A stretch of 64,000 nt of DNA from Euptelea pleiosperma (lineage: Eukaryota; Streptophyta; Magnoliopsida; Ranunculales; Eupteleaceae): contig CM068544.1 of assembly GCA_035048495.1 (NCBI GenBank), positions 44,727,893 through 44,791,892 of the forward strand, written 5' to 3'. Every line of letters starts with the position of its first letter. The stretch's first letter is position 1. Positions 36,601 through 48,400 of the stretch are shown piece by piece. A model generated the notes under the pieces. The model made no database searches. It was not told the origin of the DNA and saw nothing but the letters and a program-made list of their open reading frames with translations. Position numbers and translations under genes: made by a program.

Positions 36601-39600
36601 CATGGATATTGCTTCCAGTTCGAGATCTAGTGGTGTCACACATAACATGGAAAGTACTGGCTTTAGGTTTGATCAACGTAAATCTTCATATGGAAATCTC
36701 AAAGAACCCATGACAGCCTTAGACCAAAGACCAATGAAAGCTTCTTCCAAAGGTGCCAAAATTACAAATTATTTACTTTTCATTTTAATTTTCTTATCCA
36801 GATTCAGAATATTCGTATATATTCTTTTTAATATCTTATTTGCATGGACTATACAGTTGTGGATTCGTTGGAGTTCATTGATCAGGAATATGTCCTTGTA
36901 TCTGGACCCCCGATGGAGGTGTCATCTTCATCAGTAAGTGCATCCAGGCCACGCCATTCACCATGGAAATCAGAGAATTCCCCCACAGCATCTGTAAATA
37001 AAAGCAGGGCATTAAGTGCACCAATGCCTATTACTGGTGCAGCAATCAGTAACACTTGTGGGGTTGGAAGCTTGGAAAGTCACAGCTCTGCGCCTTCTGG
37101 GACTTCACAAGGATCAATGGATATGGGAGATGCTTTGGAGCAGCCATCAGCTCACTGTCCGACAAGGATTAGGTCATTGCAGCAGTGTGCATCTGCCATC
37201 AAGGAATTAGTGAACGAGAAGGTAAATCACAGCAACCTGACTTGTGCAATAGAACAAGTATCCTAGTCTTTCCTCCAGAAAACTCTGTTGTTATGTCAAA
37301 GTAACTAGAATAGCAAACCATTAGGATCTTCTGTTCTGTAGTGGTCTCTCTGCATTCGAACATTAACATTGGAGTATTCTTACTAGTATTCTTACTAATG
37401 GACGTGGGGCCCACATGCGGATGAGTTAAGGGATGATTTTGGGAGATACTGTTCTTCTCAATGTGGATATCAACCACACAAAATCAGCCCATTCCAACAT
37501 TTGTAGCCTTGTGAAAGTAGATTGCAAATTGAAAAATTTTGGACCATCCATTTTCACCGTTAAATTTAGGTCCGTATTTGGTAGGGTTAGAAGTTTTAAA
37601 AATTACTGATTTTTGGTGAGGGTGATCTCCATGGTGAGGAGATCACCCTCACCAAAAATCATCACTTAACTCATCCGCATGTGGGCCCCACGGCCATTAG
37701 TAAGAATTCCATTAGTCATTCTATCCCAGCCCCTATATATATATAATTTTATAGTTTCTTAGTTTCATGAGACTATGTCGAGCCCAGTGCCTGGCCAACT
37801 CTAATTTCAAAGCACGTTTTATTTCTTGTGCAGATGTGCGTTTTCTATTGATCTATTTCATTGGATTTAGCAAAGCATTTTCTCATCTACAATTTCATTT
37901 GTCTCTACTATATGTTCTGAAATTGTGAAATATAAGGTACCCGTTGGCTAAATTAACATTGGGGGTGGTGGGTTGGGCATGTTCTATTTATCTATTTCAT
38001 TAGATTTAGCAAAGCAATTTCTCATCTACAATTTCATTTGCCCCTACTTGATTTTCTTTAATTGTGAAATATAAGGTACCCGTTGGCTAAACAGCATGGC
38101 CGGACACTTGACGAACCCCTGTTAGCAATTTCCCGTTTAATATGCATATTTGAAAGTTTTTTAACGGAACATATTATACAGCCGTACTATTCACTGGTTT
38201 AGTAAAATTCACATATTTCATGAGGAACTGTATGATACACTAATTATTCCTGAATTATTGAAAATTTGATTTTTGCATGTGAAAAAAATGCAAAAAAAAT
38301 CATTATTTTTAAATCTTTTTAATGCTTTTAATTTTATTTTATTCTTTGCCGAATTTTTAAACATATTTTCAAATAACAAATCCGAATTATACTCAAACTT
38401 TTCCCATACCGCCTTTTTGTCGTATGCCAAATTGCTAACTTGTGCCACATGTCCTGCTAGCCATTGGTTGTCTCTCCTTATGATCTACCTAATGGTACCT
38501 CAGACTTCTGCAATAATGTTTCTTTGTGGTACTTATCTTTGGTCTTCTAAAAGATTGAGGCAGGTAGGCAGTTTGAAGCCTTCTCAATTCAGCTGGTAAT
38601 TCTGGCAATTTGGAAGCAAGCATTGCATATCTGCCATACACAGGCTGCCTCGGCTATTGAAGGAAGTCCGACCCAAGAGACAACTCGAATCAGAAGCAAC
38701 AACAAGAAGAATAGTAGTCCAGACATCCGAGAATGTCTTAATATTGTTGACACTCAAGGTCCGGAGGCTGTTTGCGTCCATATTGAGAGGGAATTTCTTC
38801 TTGAAGTTGGGAATGCCGAGGAACTCGCCAGGGTTGTTGAGCCAATTGATGGTATGTACGCCTTTTGGTGTTTATATAGATATTTACATACTGACATAAA
38901 AAATGATTCCCTGCTTTTCTGGGTACTCCAAAAAAACTTGGATGCTGAGATACATCCACATGTATGGTGTTCATATTGACACGGTATGAAGCCAATGTTG
39001 GTACCTAATACTGCAGAGATACTTGTAGGGTACAACTTTTTGCCTTACTGTTCTATTGGTTATAATTTTGAAATCCTAAAATTTTCTTGTGTCTTGTCAA
39101 CGGGAAGTAAATAAAATTGTTACTGTAAAGACTTTGCAAATAAAATTTTCATTGAATTTGGCATGTTATATGGACTAAAAACATGGTACTTGGCTTTAAA
39201 AGAAAAGTAAAATTAAAAGCATGCTACAACATATTGGTCAGGATACCTGTATTTGAGTTTGTGATTGGAATTCGGGGAAAATGAAGAGTTCTATCCCTGC
39301 TCCTTGTCTATGTTGCCCAGCCCCTTCAAAACCACTGGGGTACTGGTATCGGTGTAACACAGGTATGGGTTTGGGACCCATGTTGAATATGTTATCCTAA
39401 TATTCAAAAAGCTTAAAAGTATTTTCAAATTTGAAAGAAAATAATAAAATTATTATAGTATTGGAATTTATTATAGTAGTAAATATATAAGCATGTCCTA
39501 GTACGCTAGAATTTGAGGGTTGGGCAAGTCTGACTATTGTGATCTATCACCATAATGCCTACAAGCTTGTGGAATCATTTTGCTCTGAGTTTCAAATATT

Positions 39601-40423
39601 AGATAAGCAACCCTTTTGGTTTCCTTCTCTCATGTTTGGACACCAATTATGTCATCATGATTGCAGGAAGTACGGAGATGCCAGATGCCATGGAGACAAT
39701 ATTCCAATCTGCCCTTGCATTGGGCAGAAATGGCGCTGTGAGTATATAGTTTCTTGCCTCTTTTCAAGAGTATCACTTGCATTTTCAAAATGAAATGGCA
39801 TATTGAAAACTAGAACTATTTACATAAAAAAAAAAAACTGTGTTTCTAGCTTAATTACATCTGTGAAGGAAAGATGACTATTTGCGTCAGGTCAGTAAGA
39901 AGTTGCACTCTTTTGAGACAATGAAAGGGTACTCATGTAGGGGGTCAGGCCCACCATTTGATGTTTCCCTCCTATGAGAATTCCTATGCTAAAAACCAAA
40001 CCCATAGTCCAACTATTTGATTTTATCGTATTCTTTTATAGTCATAAAAATAATGGTGAATGGTCTATGAGAAGATCTCTGTAGATCGAGTGGTGGGTCC
40101 CAAAATCCTCTGCTTCAGTCTCAAGTATTGCTCAGGAAAGAAAGTCACAATAATCAATGAAAAATCCTTATAATTGTGTGCAGGTTGATGAACTGATAGG
40201 CGATATGGAGAGTGCGGTATCCCTATATTCAAAAGCAGTACGCTTGCTAGTTTTTGTTCTAGTGGAAGCACCTTCCCTTATCCTCAACCCTCCCTTCTCC
40301 CTCACAAATTCGGACCGCCTTCGGCTCCGGACATACATCGAAATTCTGAACAACAGGCAAGGCCAGTCGAGATCTCAGAGGATGGCCCTTTTCAAGCGTG
40401 AGGTTCAACAATGCCCACCTTGA
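30668..40423 (+). CDS. ATG1: Autophagy-initiating serine/threonine kinase ATG1, 13 coding exons
   Basis: ATG1 is the kinase of the ATG1-ATG13 complex that starts autophagosome formation downstream of nutrient signalling. Exons: 30668-30916, 31980-32097, 32228-32286, 33661-33725, 34457-34550, 34636-34716, 34864-34972, 36200-36272, 36364-36752, 36857-37221, 38554-38851, 39667-39737, 40184-40423; in frame, 736 aa. The N-terminal kinase domain (about 14-275) has the glycine loop IGSGSFS (22-28), AIK with K45, HRDLKPQN (136-143), DFGFAR (159-164) and a LYMAPE motif ending at E185, so all catalytic residues are present. A serine-rich linker follows (about 280-530). The C-terminal part (535-736), with [19 protein letters not shown], the [16 protein letters not shown] segment and [20 protein letters not shown], matches the MIT-like domain that binds ATG13. 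Its presence marks a full-length ATG1a-c type, not the truncated ATG1t. The first of two close ATGs (30668, 30674) was taken as start. Confidence 0.95.
35556..35774. repeat. 109-bp tandem duplication in ATG1 intron 7
   Basis: Two adjacent copies (35556-35664 and 35665-35774) both contain TTAGCATCATCTGCTAGGCT and TTGATGTTTCAAACTACTAA. They differ at only a few bases, including one inserted T in the second. On the minus strand the unit reads [20 protein letters not shown], open in each copy, but the period is not a multiple of three. Confidence 0.85.
37388..37707. repeat. MITE with 23-bp perfect internal hairpin in ATG1 intron 10
   Basis: Outer inverted repeats of about 54 bp: the left begins ATTCTTACTAATGGACGTGG, the right ends GGCCATTAGTAAGAAT. 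Both carry GGGCCCACATGCGGATGAG or its complement. Inside, 37608-37660 folds into a perfect hairpin: two 23-nt arms around a 7-nt ATGGTGA loop. The arms share GGTGATCTCC-type sequence with the foldback at 28597-28890. No coding capacity. Confidence 0.8.
37844..38092 (+). repeat. Direct repeat of about 110 bp in ATG1 intron 10
   Basis: Copies at 37844-37952 and 37983-38092 share TAGCAAAGCA.TTTCTCATC and AATATAAGGTACCCGTTGGC, offset by 139-140 bp with a spacer of about 30 bp. It is a segmental duplication in non-coding DNA. Confidence 0.8.
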
Positions 40424-41010
40424 ACAGCCAGAACTTCTCATCAATACCTCACTGGATAGCTGGCTATGTTTACTATTGTAAATCATTTATTTGTACAGCA
40501 TTCTTTTTACCGACTCTTGGATGATATGTTCTCATTTCTCTATAATTTGGAGAGAGATGATGAACTTATGCAGTATCCATTTGCTGTACCTCCGTTGGTG
40601 TTTGCTGGGACATCAAAAGTTTTTCTCTCTGCCCGACATGTAAATAAATGGAGTTTGGTTAAACTGGTTCGATCAACATGTGGTTGTGGGCCCAAAAAAC
40701 TGAGCTATGTGGGGCCATGAGAGTCCTCTGCATCGACTGCATCGCGAGACCTCTTTACATCTAATATTTTTCTTCCGCCTAATATAAATGTCTACTTTTA
40801 TTCTTGTTGCTCCTTTTTGGAGAGTCAAATATAACCTCAAGCTGTGGATTTTTTATGGGATTTGAACGTGCGCGCCCTTCCGGACCAAAACCCTAATTTG
40901 GCATACTAGATTCGAGCATGGTTTTAAAAATGTTTATAATGCCGTCATGTTAGTTACGCTCAGGGTCCAGCCTCATTACGCTCTATGGTAAAATTATGAG
41001 AAATTTTTTG
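40424..41010. other. ATG1 3' flank
   Basis: Probable 3' UTR then intergenic sequence. No gene recognised; an 84-codon frame at 40466-40720 lacks any family motif. Confidence 0.4.
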
Positions 41011-41254
41011 TTTGTCCCCCGGTCCCTTCCAACATGACGTGGAATACTTTTTCCCGCACACTGACCCTATAGATGTTTGGCCCACCTCATGCTGGACCTA
41101 AAAAAGCTCAGATACAACGGCTATAAATCACCCCATTAAAATGCTCAAATCCAATTGCTAGAAGTCACCGATTAAGCTGGTTTTTGATGTGTAGGTCCAA
41201 CAAGAGGTGAGCCAAATATTGGTCAATGGACCCGATTTGCGAGGGGGGGACAAA
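41011..41254. repeat. Palindromic MITE copy, TTTGTCCCCC terminus
   Basis: Ends TTTGTCCCCC (41011-41020) and GGGGGACAAA (41245-41254). The arms carry a diverged family core: TATAGATGTTTGGCCCACC on the left, and AGGTCCAACAAGAGGTGAGC then CAAATATTGGTCAATGG on the right. No open frame. It is a third terminal type with the same core. Confidence 0.65.
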
Positions 41255-41710
41255 GGACAGCAAACTTGCGTCCAAGTGTTATAATGTGTTTTAACAATTA
41301 TAACAGCAAGCTGTTAACCGCATTACATTCAAGTGTTTTTAGAAGTTTTCTAGAAATGATTTTTGCATATGAATGTCATAAATTTTATTTTTGTATCAAC
41401 AAATTTCGAAATACAAATGTTTTTTTCTGTAAAAACTTTTGTTGATCACCAGACAGAGAGCCTCAGTTGAAAAATGAATTGAGAAAATATTAAAATTTGA
41501 CCATTCTTTGACAACTTAATGGTCGTAAGTTGGTTTGCAGTAAAAACATTACCATTAGAAAGCTCTTGCGATAACTATCTACTAACTATTTCATTCAACT
41601 ATAAACTGATATTTCACTAATTTCAAATTCCTATAATGCACTTATAAACTATTTTTTTTTATGATAAAAAATAAAGTGTAAAGAGTAATTTCATTATTTA
41701 AATGGGTCGG
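41255..41710. other. Intergenic AT-rich DNA
   Basis: No gene or element termini recognised. Confidence 0.4.
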
Positions 41711-42092
41711 GCTCCCGGGACCAACCCTTTGTGACCGGCTCCCGTTACAGGACATAGTATGAGCTACATGTCACACTCTTAGAGGACTCTGACCGTATGG
41801 ATGTTTGGCCAATCCCTAGGTGGGCCTACAAACCAAAAATCAGCCTGATTAGTGATTTCTAGGCGTTGGATTGGACTTGCTTTCATGGGTTGACTCAACT
41901 GTGGGAATTTGAGCAGTATTTGAGGTACAAAGATCCAAAGGTTTGAAATCACTTATCAAGCTGATTCTTGGTTTGTAGGTCCACCTAGGGATTGGCCAAA
42001 CATCCATACAGTCAGTCTTCTAAGAGTGTGCCATGTGACTCATACTGTGTCCTATAACGGGAGCCAGGTCACAAAAGGCCGGTCCCTGGAGC
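41711..42092. repeat. Complete palindromic MITE, GCTCCCGGGACC terminus
   Basis: 382 bp. Termini GCTCCCGGGACC and GGTCCCTGGAGC match at 11 of 12 positions when inverted, then TTTGTGACC and GGTCACAAA. The arms contain GACCGTATGGATGTTTGGCC and CCAAACATCCATACAGTCAG, plus GAGTGTGCCATGTGACTCAT. The core is close to that of the GAGTAAAACTT copies, but the ends differ. It lies between the convergent ATG1 and NEDD1 genes. Confidence 0.75.
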
Positions 42093-42444
42093 AATGCATC
42101 TGCCCCTCCATTAGCAGTTGTAAATTTGATGCTTAAGATTGATATAGCTAGACTGCTAGAGATTAATCGTGAAGGTTTACCATTTGGGATTGAGAACATG
42201 GTACAGTTTACAAATCAAGATCAGCTGAAAGCTTCTTAACCAGAGGTAATTAAATCACATGATCTGTACAAAATTTGAAAGAAAAATGTTCCCCTTTAAA
42301 CACAATTGCCCCTGGCAACTGGAGCTGTAGAACAATCCCATTCAAACCCCTCTCCTATTTTGGGAATGAATCATCATCCAAATCCCAGAAATAAATCTAA
42401 AAAACAAATGGGAATAAGAGTCAGATAACAATATTCCCCAGCAC
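42093..42444 (-). other. NEDD1 3' flank, probable 3' UTR
   Basis: Sequence downstream of the NEDD1 stop codon on the minus strand. It has no coding features and is likely to include the 3' UTR; the end of the transcript was not fixed. Confidence 0.4.
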
Positions 42445-45400
42445 TCAAAGCAATTGGCGGAGCTGCTGGTTTTCTTTGCGAAGAGACTCCACTTCCTTCA
42501 TCAACTCGGCTTGCTTTTCCAGAACTAAGTTCATTAAACTAGACATTTCCATCTGTCAAATTATCCCATGAGAAAAAGCTGCCCTATAGAGAAACATAAA
42601 GCAACGAAAAACCTTTGATCAATCACTTTATCCATACCTCCTGTAAATGAAATTGCCTTATTAGCTCGATATGAAGGTTCCTCATGTCCTCGTGGATGGA
42701 TTTCTGGACGGATGCTAAAGTCTCTTCAAGAGTGTGCTGAATCAGCTGAAGTGTAAAAGAGGAGGTTCCTTGCTGTGGATCTGGCTGAAGTGGGCCCTTC
42801 TGGGATTGTGATGTCCCACCCTGTTACAGTATTACCATCAACTAACTGTTTAACATTATAAGCAATCACTTAGGTATTCAGGAAGAAGATGAAATAAAAA
42901 ATAAAGTTATATGTGCAAAGAATAAAATGAACCCATGTGGTCATTCATACATTTATCGTCGGGAGAGTCCCTGCTCCCATTGCAGTTGACGTGTCTGACC
43001 GTGACAACAAGCTGTTTAAGAGCTCCTCCCGGGTTTCAGCTCCTGTTTTCTTCGCTTTTGGTGAACCAGTTGCAAGGGTTGCTCCATCACTGAAGCAAGA
43101 GGTAGTACTTACTCTCTCAGCATAGGTGGAAAATCTACGGGGGATTGTCAATGATGCTGATCCTGGAAGTTCAACATTAGCCTGTCCAGTGATGCCTTTT
43201 GTCCCTAGGGGCATGGACATGGAACTAAAACGAACATGTTCTGTAAATCCCAAAGAGGTCTCTTGATTGGAGAAGGTATCTTTGGTGGGCAGATTTGTGT
43301 AGCTCAGACCCGTACTTGTTAGGGAGCTCATACTCATCTGGCTTGTGGACAAGGATGAATCTTGTAAGCCAGCAAATAACGAACCTGATGTCAGCCCCCC
43401 AGATGTCAACATCCCAAAGCGCGATGGCAAGGTCACTGGCTGGCGGAGGTGGTTTAATTTATTGGTCAGACCCTCACCACCCCAGGCTTCGGGAGGAGTG
43501 GTAGAGGAAGACTCTTCACTCTTGGAAGATGAAGAAGGTGTAGCCCCCAGCTGTGACAGAGAAGATCGAGTGTCATCCTGCATGAACTAGTGACGATTAG
43601 AATATTGTCAGAAAACACGATTCACATTTTTACTAGGATGGGTGCACTGGAATTGGACCCCAAGCTTGCTAGCACCAGCCAACTGAGCAAACAGGGTCCA
43701 CATAACAACGCAGTTACGTGAAATCCCTAAAGCGATGGTACTCAAAGGGCTAAACTTTTATGTCTGTGATGGACATCAACATTGTGTCCTTGTCTATACT
43801 CTGTATGTGGGCTGCCTACACATCAATCAAAACCTTTCTCAGTGGGCCATCATTTAGATGGGTCATAGCCCAAAATCATTTTCATAGGCTGTCTTAAGTG
43901 TTCATTCAAGAAGAAATGAGGGAAAAAGAAAAAAAATCTACCACAAAAGAATAATGGTCAGAAAATACATTAGATGGTTAGGAAATTTAGAATTGTTCGT
44001 TGTATGACTTTTAGAACCACCAATCAATTGATTTATTGGTGATCCATGTGTACACTATAAAGAACAGAGAACTTTTGCGTTCTTCCCATGAAAACAGTAC
44101 TATAGATAATGATCGCTAATAACTAACGAGGGGAAAATAACATGAGCTTCTAGATTTAAAACTATATTGTACATTTGTACATAGCATAGCTGATTCCGGT
44201 GGAATTAAAGAGAGTATCAAACCTGTTTGGAAGTTGAATTTGATTTCCAATCAAATATTGGATGAGGACTGCTACCCCCTTCCTCTGAAAATGGGAATCT
44301 CCTAATTGACGAAGGGAACAACAGAGATGAAGGTTTTTTATCAATAGGTAGATGATCTTTCTTTGCCTCATCATGATCATCCCACAGCTTATCGAGTGAT
44401 GGCATAATTGGTTGAACATCCACAAGTGGGGAAAACACTTCCATATCGTCCTTGAAGTTATAACTAGTACGGGGAGCCTGTAACCTTGACAATGTTCCAC
44501 CTGTCCATAGGCGATTCTGGTGTGGTGTTTCCTCTGCTGTAGATAAGTACAGTGCACCTGGAATTGACCCGCTGCTGGTTGTTGTAAGAGATGGTGCATC
44601 AACAGATAGACTCGAACGCCCGGGATTTCTAGAACCAGGCACTGCTGCTGCTAGAGAAAGGTTTGATGATGTCACAGAAGGAAGTGGATCTGGCATAAGG
44701 ATTGAATCTTCCCCAGCACCTCCAAAAAGAGCAGTCTCAGCAGTACAATTACTTTCATTTACAATAATGGGTTTTGATCTTTGCCAGCATAAACTTGTAA
44801 CAGCCTGCTGAAAACTGTAAACTATTAGTATTAGCGAAGACAAGAATTGAAGGCTGTCCATATCTAATATGTGAAATTGGACAATTGTCTTAGCCAGATA
44901 GATTGTGCTTAGGAAATACTACTAGTAATGCTTCCAAAAGGTAAATGTGGAAAAGATGGCACACAAGTAACAGAAATATATGGAAGAAGTATTATGGAGG
45001 GTTTCCTGTAAATACACATAGCACATTGGTATGTATAGGCTACAGACAAGAAGGATATCCACAAAACAACGAAGTTGCATTTAGAAGAAAATAATTCAAA
45101 ACACATGGTGCTTCCTACACCTCATATGGTACACGTGACCCGCTGATACTTGTCAATTCAAACATTTAATAGGTGGGGAACCTCTTGACTGGGGCACAAC
45201 AAACTGGAAATAATCTAATTGTCCAAGGTACGAGACAACCTTTCAACTACTTTTACTTTCCCCCTCCAATTTGTTGTCCTCAATCGAATGCTAAAGATCC
45301 TTTGTTTGATTTTCTTCCTATTTGACTTCTGAGTGGTGCACCCTCCACAAGGTGGCTCACCCAGTGAATGGTCTGGATTGATGAGATAGTGGGACATATG

Positions 45401-48400
45401 CATAGGGAGCAACATCTTTAGAGGCTGACAGATCTTTTGCATCTCCTGCTGATGTTTTTGGTTAATATATTATCTTGCTCAGCAAAAAAACAAATTCCCT
45501 CTTCAAATGACTCTACATGTCATCAGTTCAGAAGTTTCTAGGAAAATAGAAGCAGACACACCATTACAATGACATGCAGGAAACTCCACCAGTTGCTATG
45601 ATTGAAATCCAACCAAAAGAATATCTTCAGGTAATAAATCATGAAGTGTAATAGCAAAAAGAGACAATCCTGAATTCATATTTAACTTGGCAGACCACAG
45701 ACATCTATACGGAGATTAAAATAAAAAGAATAATATAACATGCATAGAGATTTTTGTATTTCATAAAATGACGGAAAATAAACACATAATTATAAAGTTC
45801 AAAAATGCATCCGTTTGTACAAGTTGAATAGTAATAAAGGAAGAATAGAGAGACCGTAGAAAGATTCTCATATCATCAACTGCTGATGAAAGTGGAAATG
45901 CAGCTTCTCTTTTGAAGAATAAGAGGAAGGGGTAACTAACTACTTATCAAAAGAAAGAGGAAGGGGTAGGTAAAATCTGCATTTGATAAGCTTATAAACC
46001 GCAAAAAGCCAGCTTTTAGTGGTTTTTTACTTAAAAAACGTTTTTTAAAGCCCAATAAACTCCAAATCGCCATAAGTAAAATCCGTTTTGGCTTTTGCTA
46101 ACTGCTTTTGCAGGAAGCCATTCTTAATTAAATTTCTCTACAAGTTTATCTTTAAAATTTTTTGTAATACCAAAACTACCCATTAGGTGTAAAATAGGTC
46201 CAAAATTAAATAAAAACAAGTTCAACAGAGTTTTCTAAGTGCATTTAACTACTTTTACGGGTAAAATAGTTATTTGCCACCAAAAAGCACATTTTTACCA
46301 AACACCATAGATGGGCTTTTTAGCAAGAGAAGCACTTCTCTTGTATGGTTACCAAACAGCCAAAATAGCTTAACTCAAGCACTTTACATATAAGTGCTTT
46401 TGGATAAAAACTTATGATAAGCTTTAAGCTTACCCAAATGCAGCCTAAAGTACTTTTTTTCAAAGGTGTACAAACCAAAAAGTTTGCAAAGGTGGAATAT
46501 GTTATGAGTGGGAAAGAGAAAGTTTATATGTTTTATCTTGGGTATGATGTCAACAAGATATGTACTGGACAACAATCCAGCCAATATAAAAGGGTAGAGA
46601 AATGATGCAAGGACCCGTTTTGTCACAATTTTAGGATAACACATTTTTACATTGTAGTGTATTGTAGCATTTTATTTCAGAAAAATGTCGTTTGGTTTGA
46701 AACACTTTGTCCAAAAACCTACAATCCCTCGACTGATACAGCGTATACCTTTCATTCTAAACACACTCCCCTTGGAACAAATCACACCTTTCACCCCCTC
46801 CCTGAGAAATCCCCCCCGCCCATCTCTACCCAAACCATCAAAACTGGCAATCCCTCAATCAAACTGACTCCCCTTTGAAAAGATCCCAGAATTAATCTGA
46901 CCCGTCCATCTCCATTCGAACAATCACAACCTGCAGTCAAACCCCAAGATCACCCCTGAAACCACAATCTCTTTGTAACAACCCTGTAATCCAAGTAAAT
47001 GAAGTAATAGAGGAATTAAAGATAAGGATATGGACACAAGAAGCGGGGATACGACTCGACATTTTCCAAAATGAGGGACACGGATATGGATTCGAGTATC
47101 CTATTTTGTAGTTCAAAAATTTCATTTTTTTTCTAATTTTTCAACTTTTTATGAAGGAAACGTGGGGATACGTGTCAGTACCGTGTCCGTATCATCCGTG
47201 TCGACACGACACTGGTATGAGGCACTAGTACAGGTATCCGGGTATCATAGGCTGCGACAAAGAACACGTGAACCTCCTTATAGAGCTGAGTTTTCCTTGT
47301 CGATGTTCAGATTAAAGAGAAGATGAGATAAGAGAGAGAATATCAATAAGGTATTTTGTCGGGGCCTGCACGAAAATAATGCAAAATAATGCCAAAAATA
47401 GCTTTCTGCACACTCTTTTAACATGTTAAAATAATACCATGCTATAACATAATATGAAACCAAATGCTGTTAAGACGTGTTTTGTAATATTTAACACGTT
47501 ATATGAAATTTTAACGTGTTATATGCACAACCAAACACAAAATAAAAAGAATGAGAAAACAATTGTCGAAAATCAAGATTTTAAAAAGAGGAAAAATTGT
47601 TTTATTAAATTAACATTGTAATTAATTTGTCAGAATTGGTTTAACATGCAAGTTGTGGTGAGTTGAAGACTTAAAACAAAAATGAACAAGGATGTGTGAG
47701 TGCATATATTTGAAAAATAATGTCCGTCCTCCACGTGGCCAGGATAAAATTGATAAGAACTAACATTTAAAACAATAGACCCCCTAACCGATTTGGCCGA
47801 CCTGGTCTTGGCTAAGCGAGCCCAGCCCAAGCTGGCCTACTTGGCCTTTGCTGATCTGACTTTGACCTATTTGTGAGATCCAAGCAAGTTAGATAAACTA
47901 GACCATTTTTACCCTTCCGTAAAATGTAGAACTTCTACCTTGACTAGGAACGAGGATTCTTGAATAAAAACGGATAAATCAAAAGACATGTTCCTATCAG
48001 AAGTAGAAAACCTTAGACGCTTATCTATTCTATGACTAGGAAGAATCCTAGGACTTAACAAGTTCCGTTTCAATCAAAATTGTAATCCAAGTTGGACTTT
48101 TGAAGATTTCTATAATAAGAGAGCACAACAACAAAGAAAGGTATGCAATCTGACCCAAAATTCTCCTCATTTTCTGCGGAGACCGACTTGAGTGTCAGAG
48201 TGCCTTCTTTGCAAGTGGAGGAGAATCTTGCCCAAATGAGAGACGATATGAAGTGTGCAGTGGAGATTCATCGAGGAGATTTTTTGCCAAATTTTGTGGT
48301 GCTCTGTAGGGAAAACGATAATGCAATCCCACGTTGCAAAGTTCATAACGTACCGGAGAAAGAGATGGCAAGAGGCATGAGATCTAGATCTATGCAGCAA

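Noticed and set aside
43295..43590. Plus-strand open frames over NEDD1 exon 8
   Set aside because: Shadows of the minus-strand serine-rich exon.
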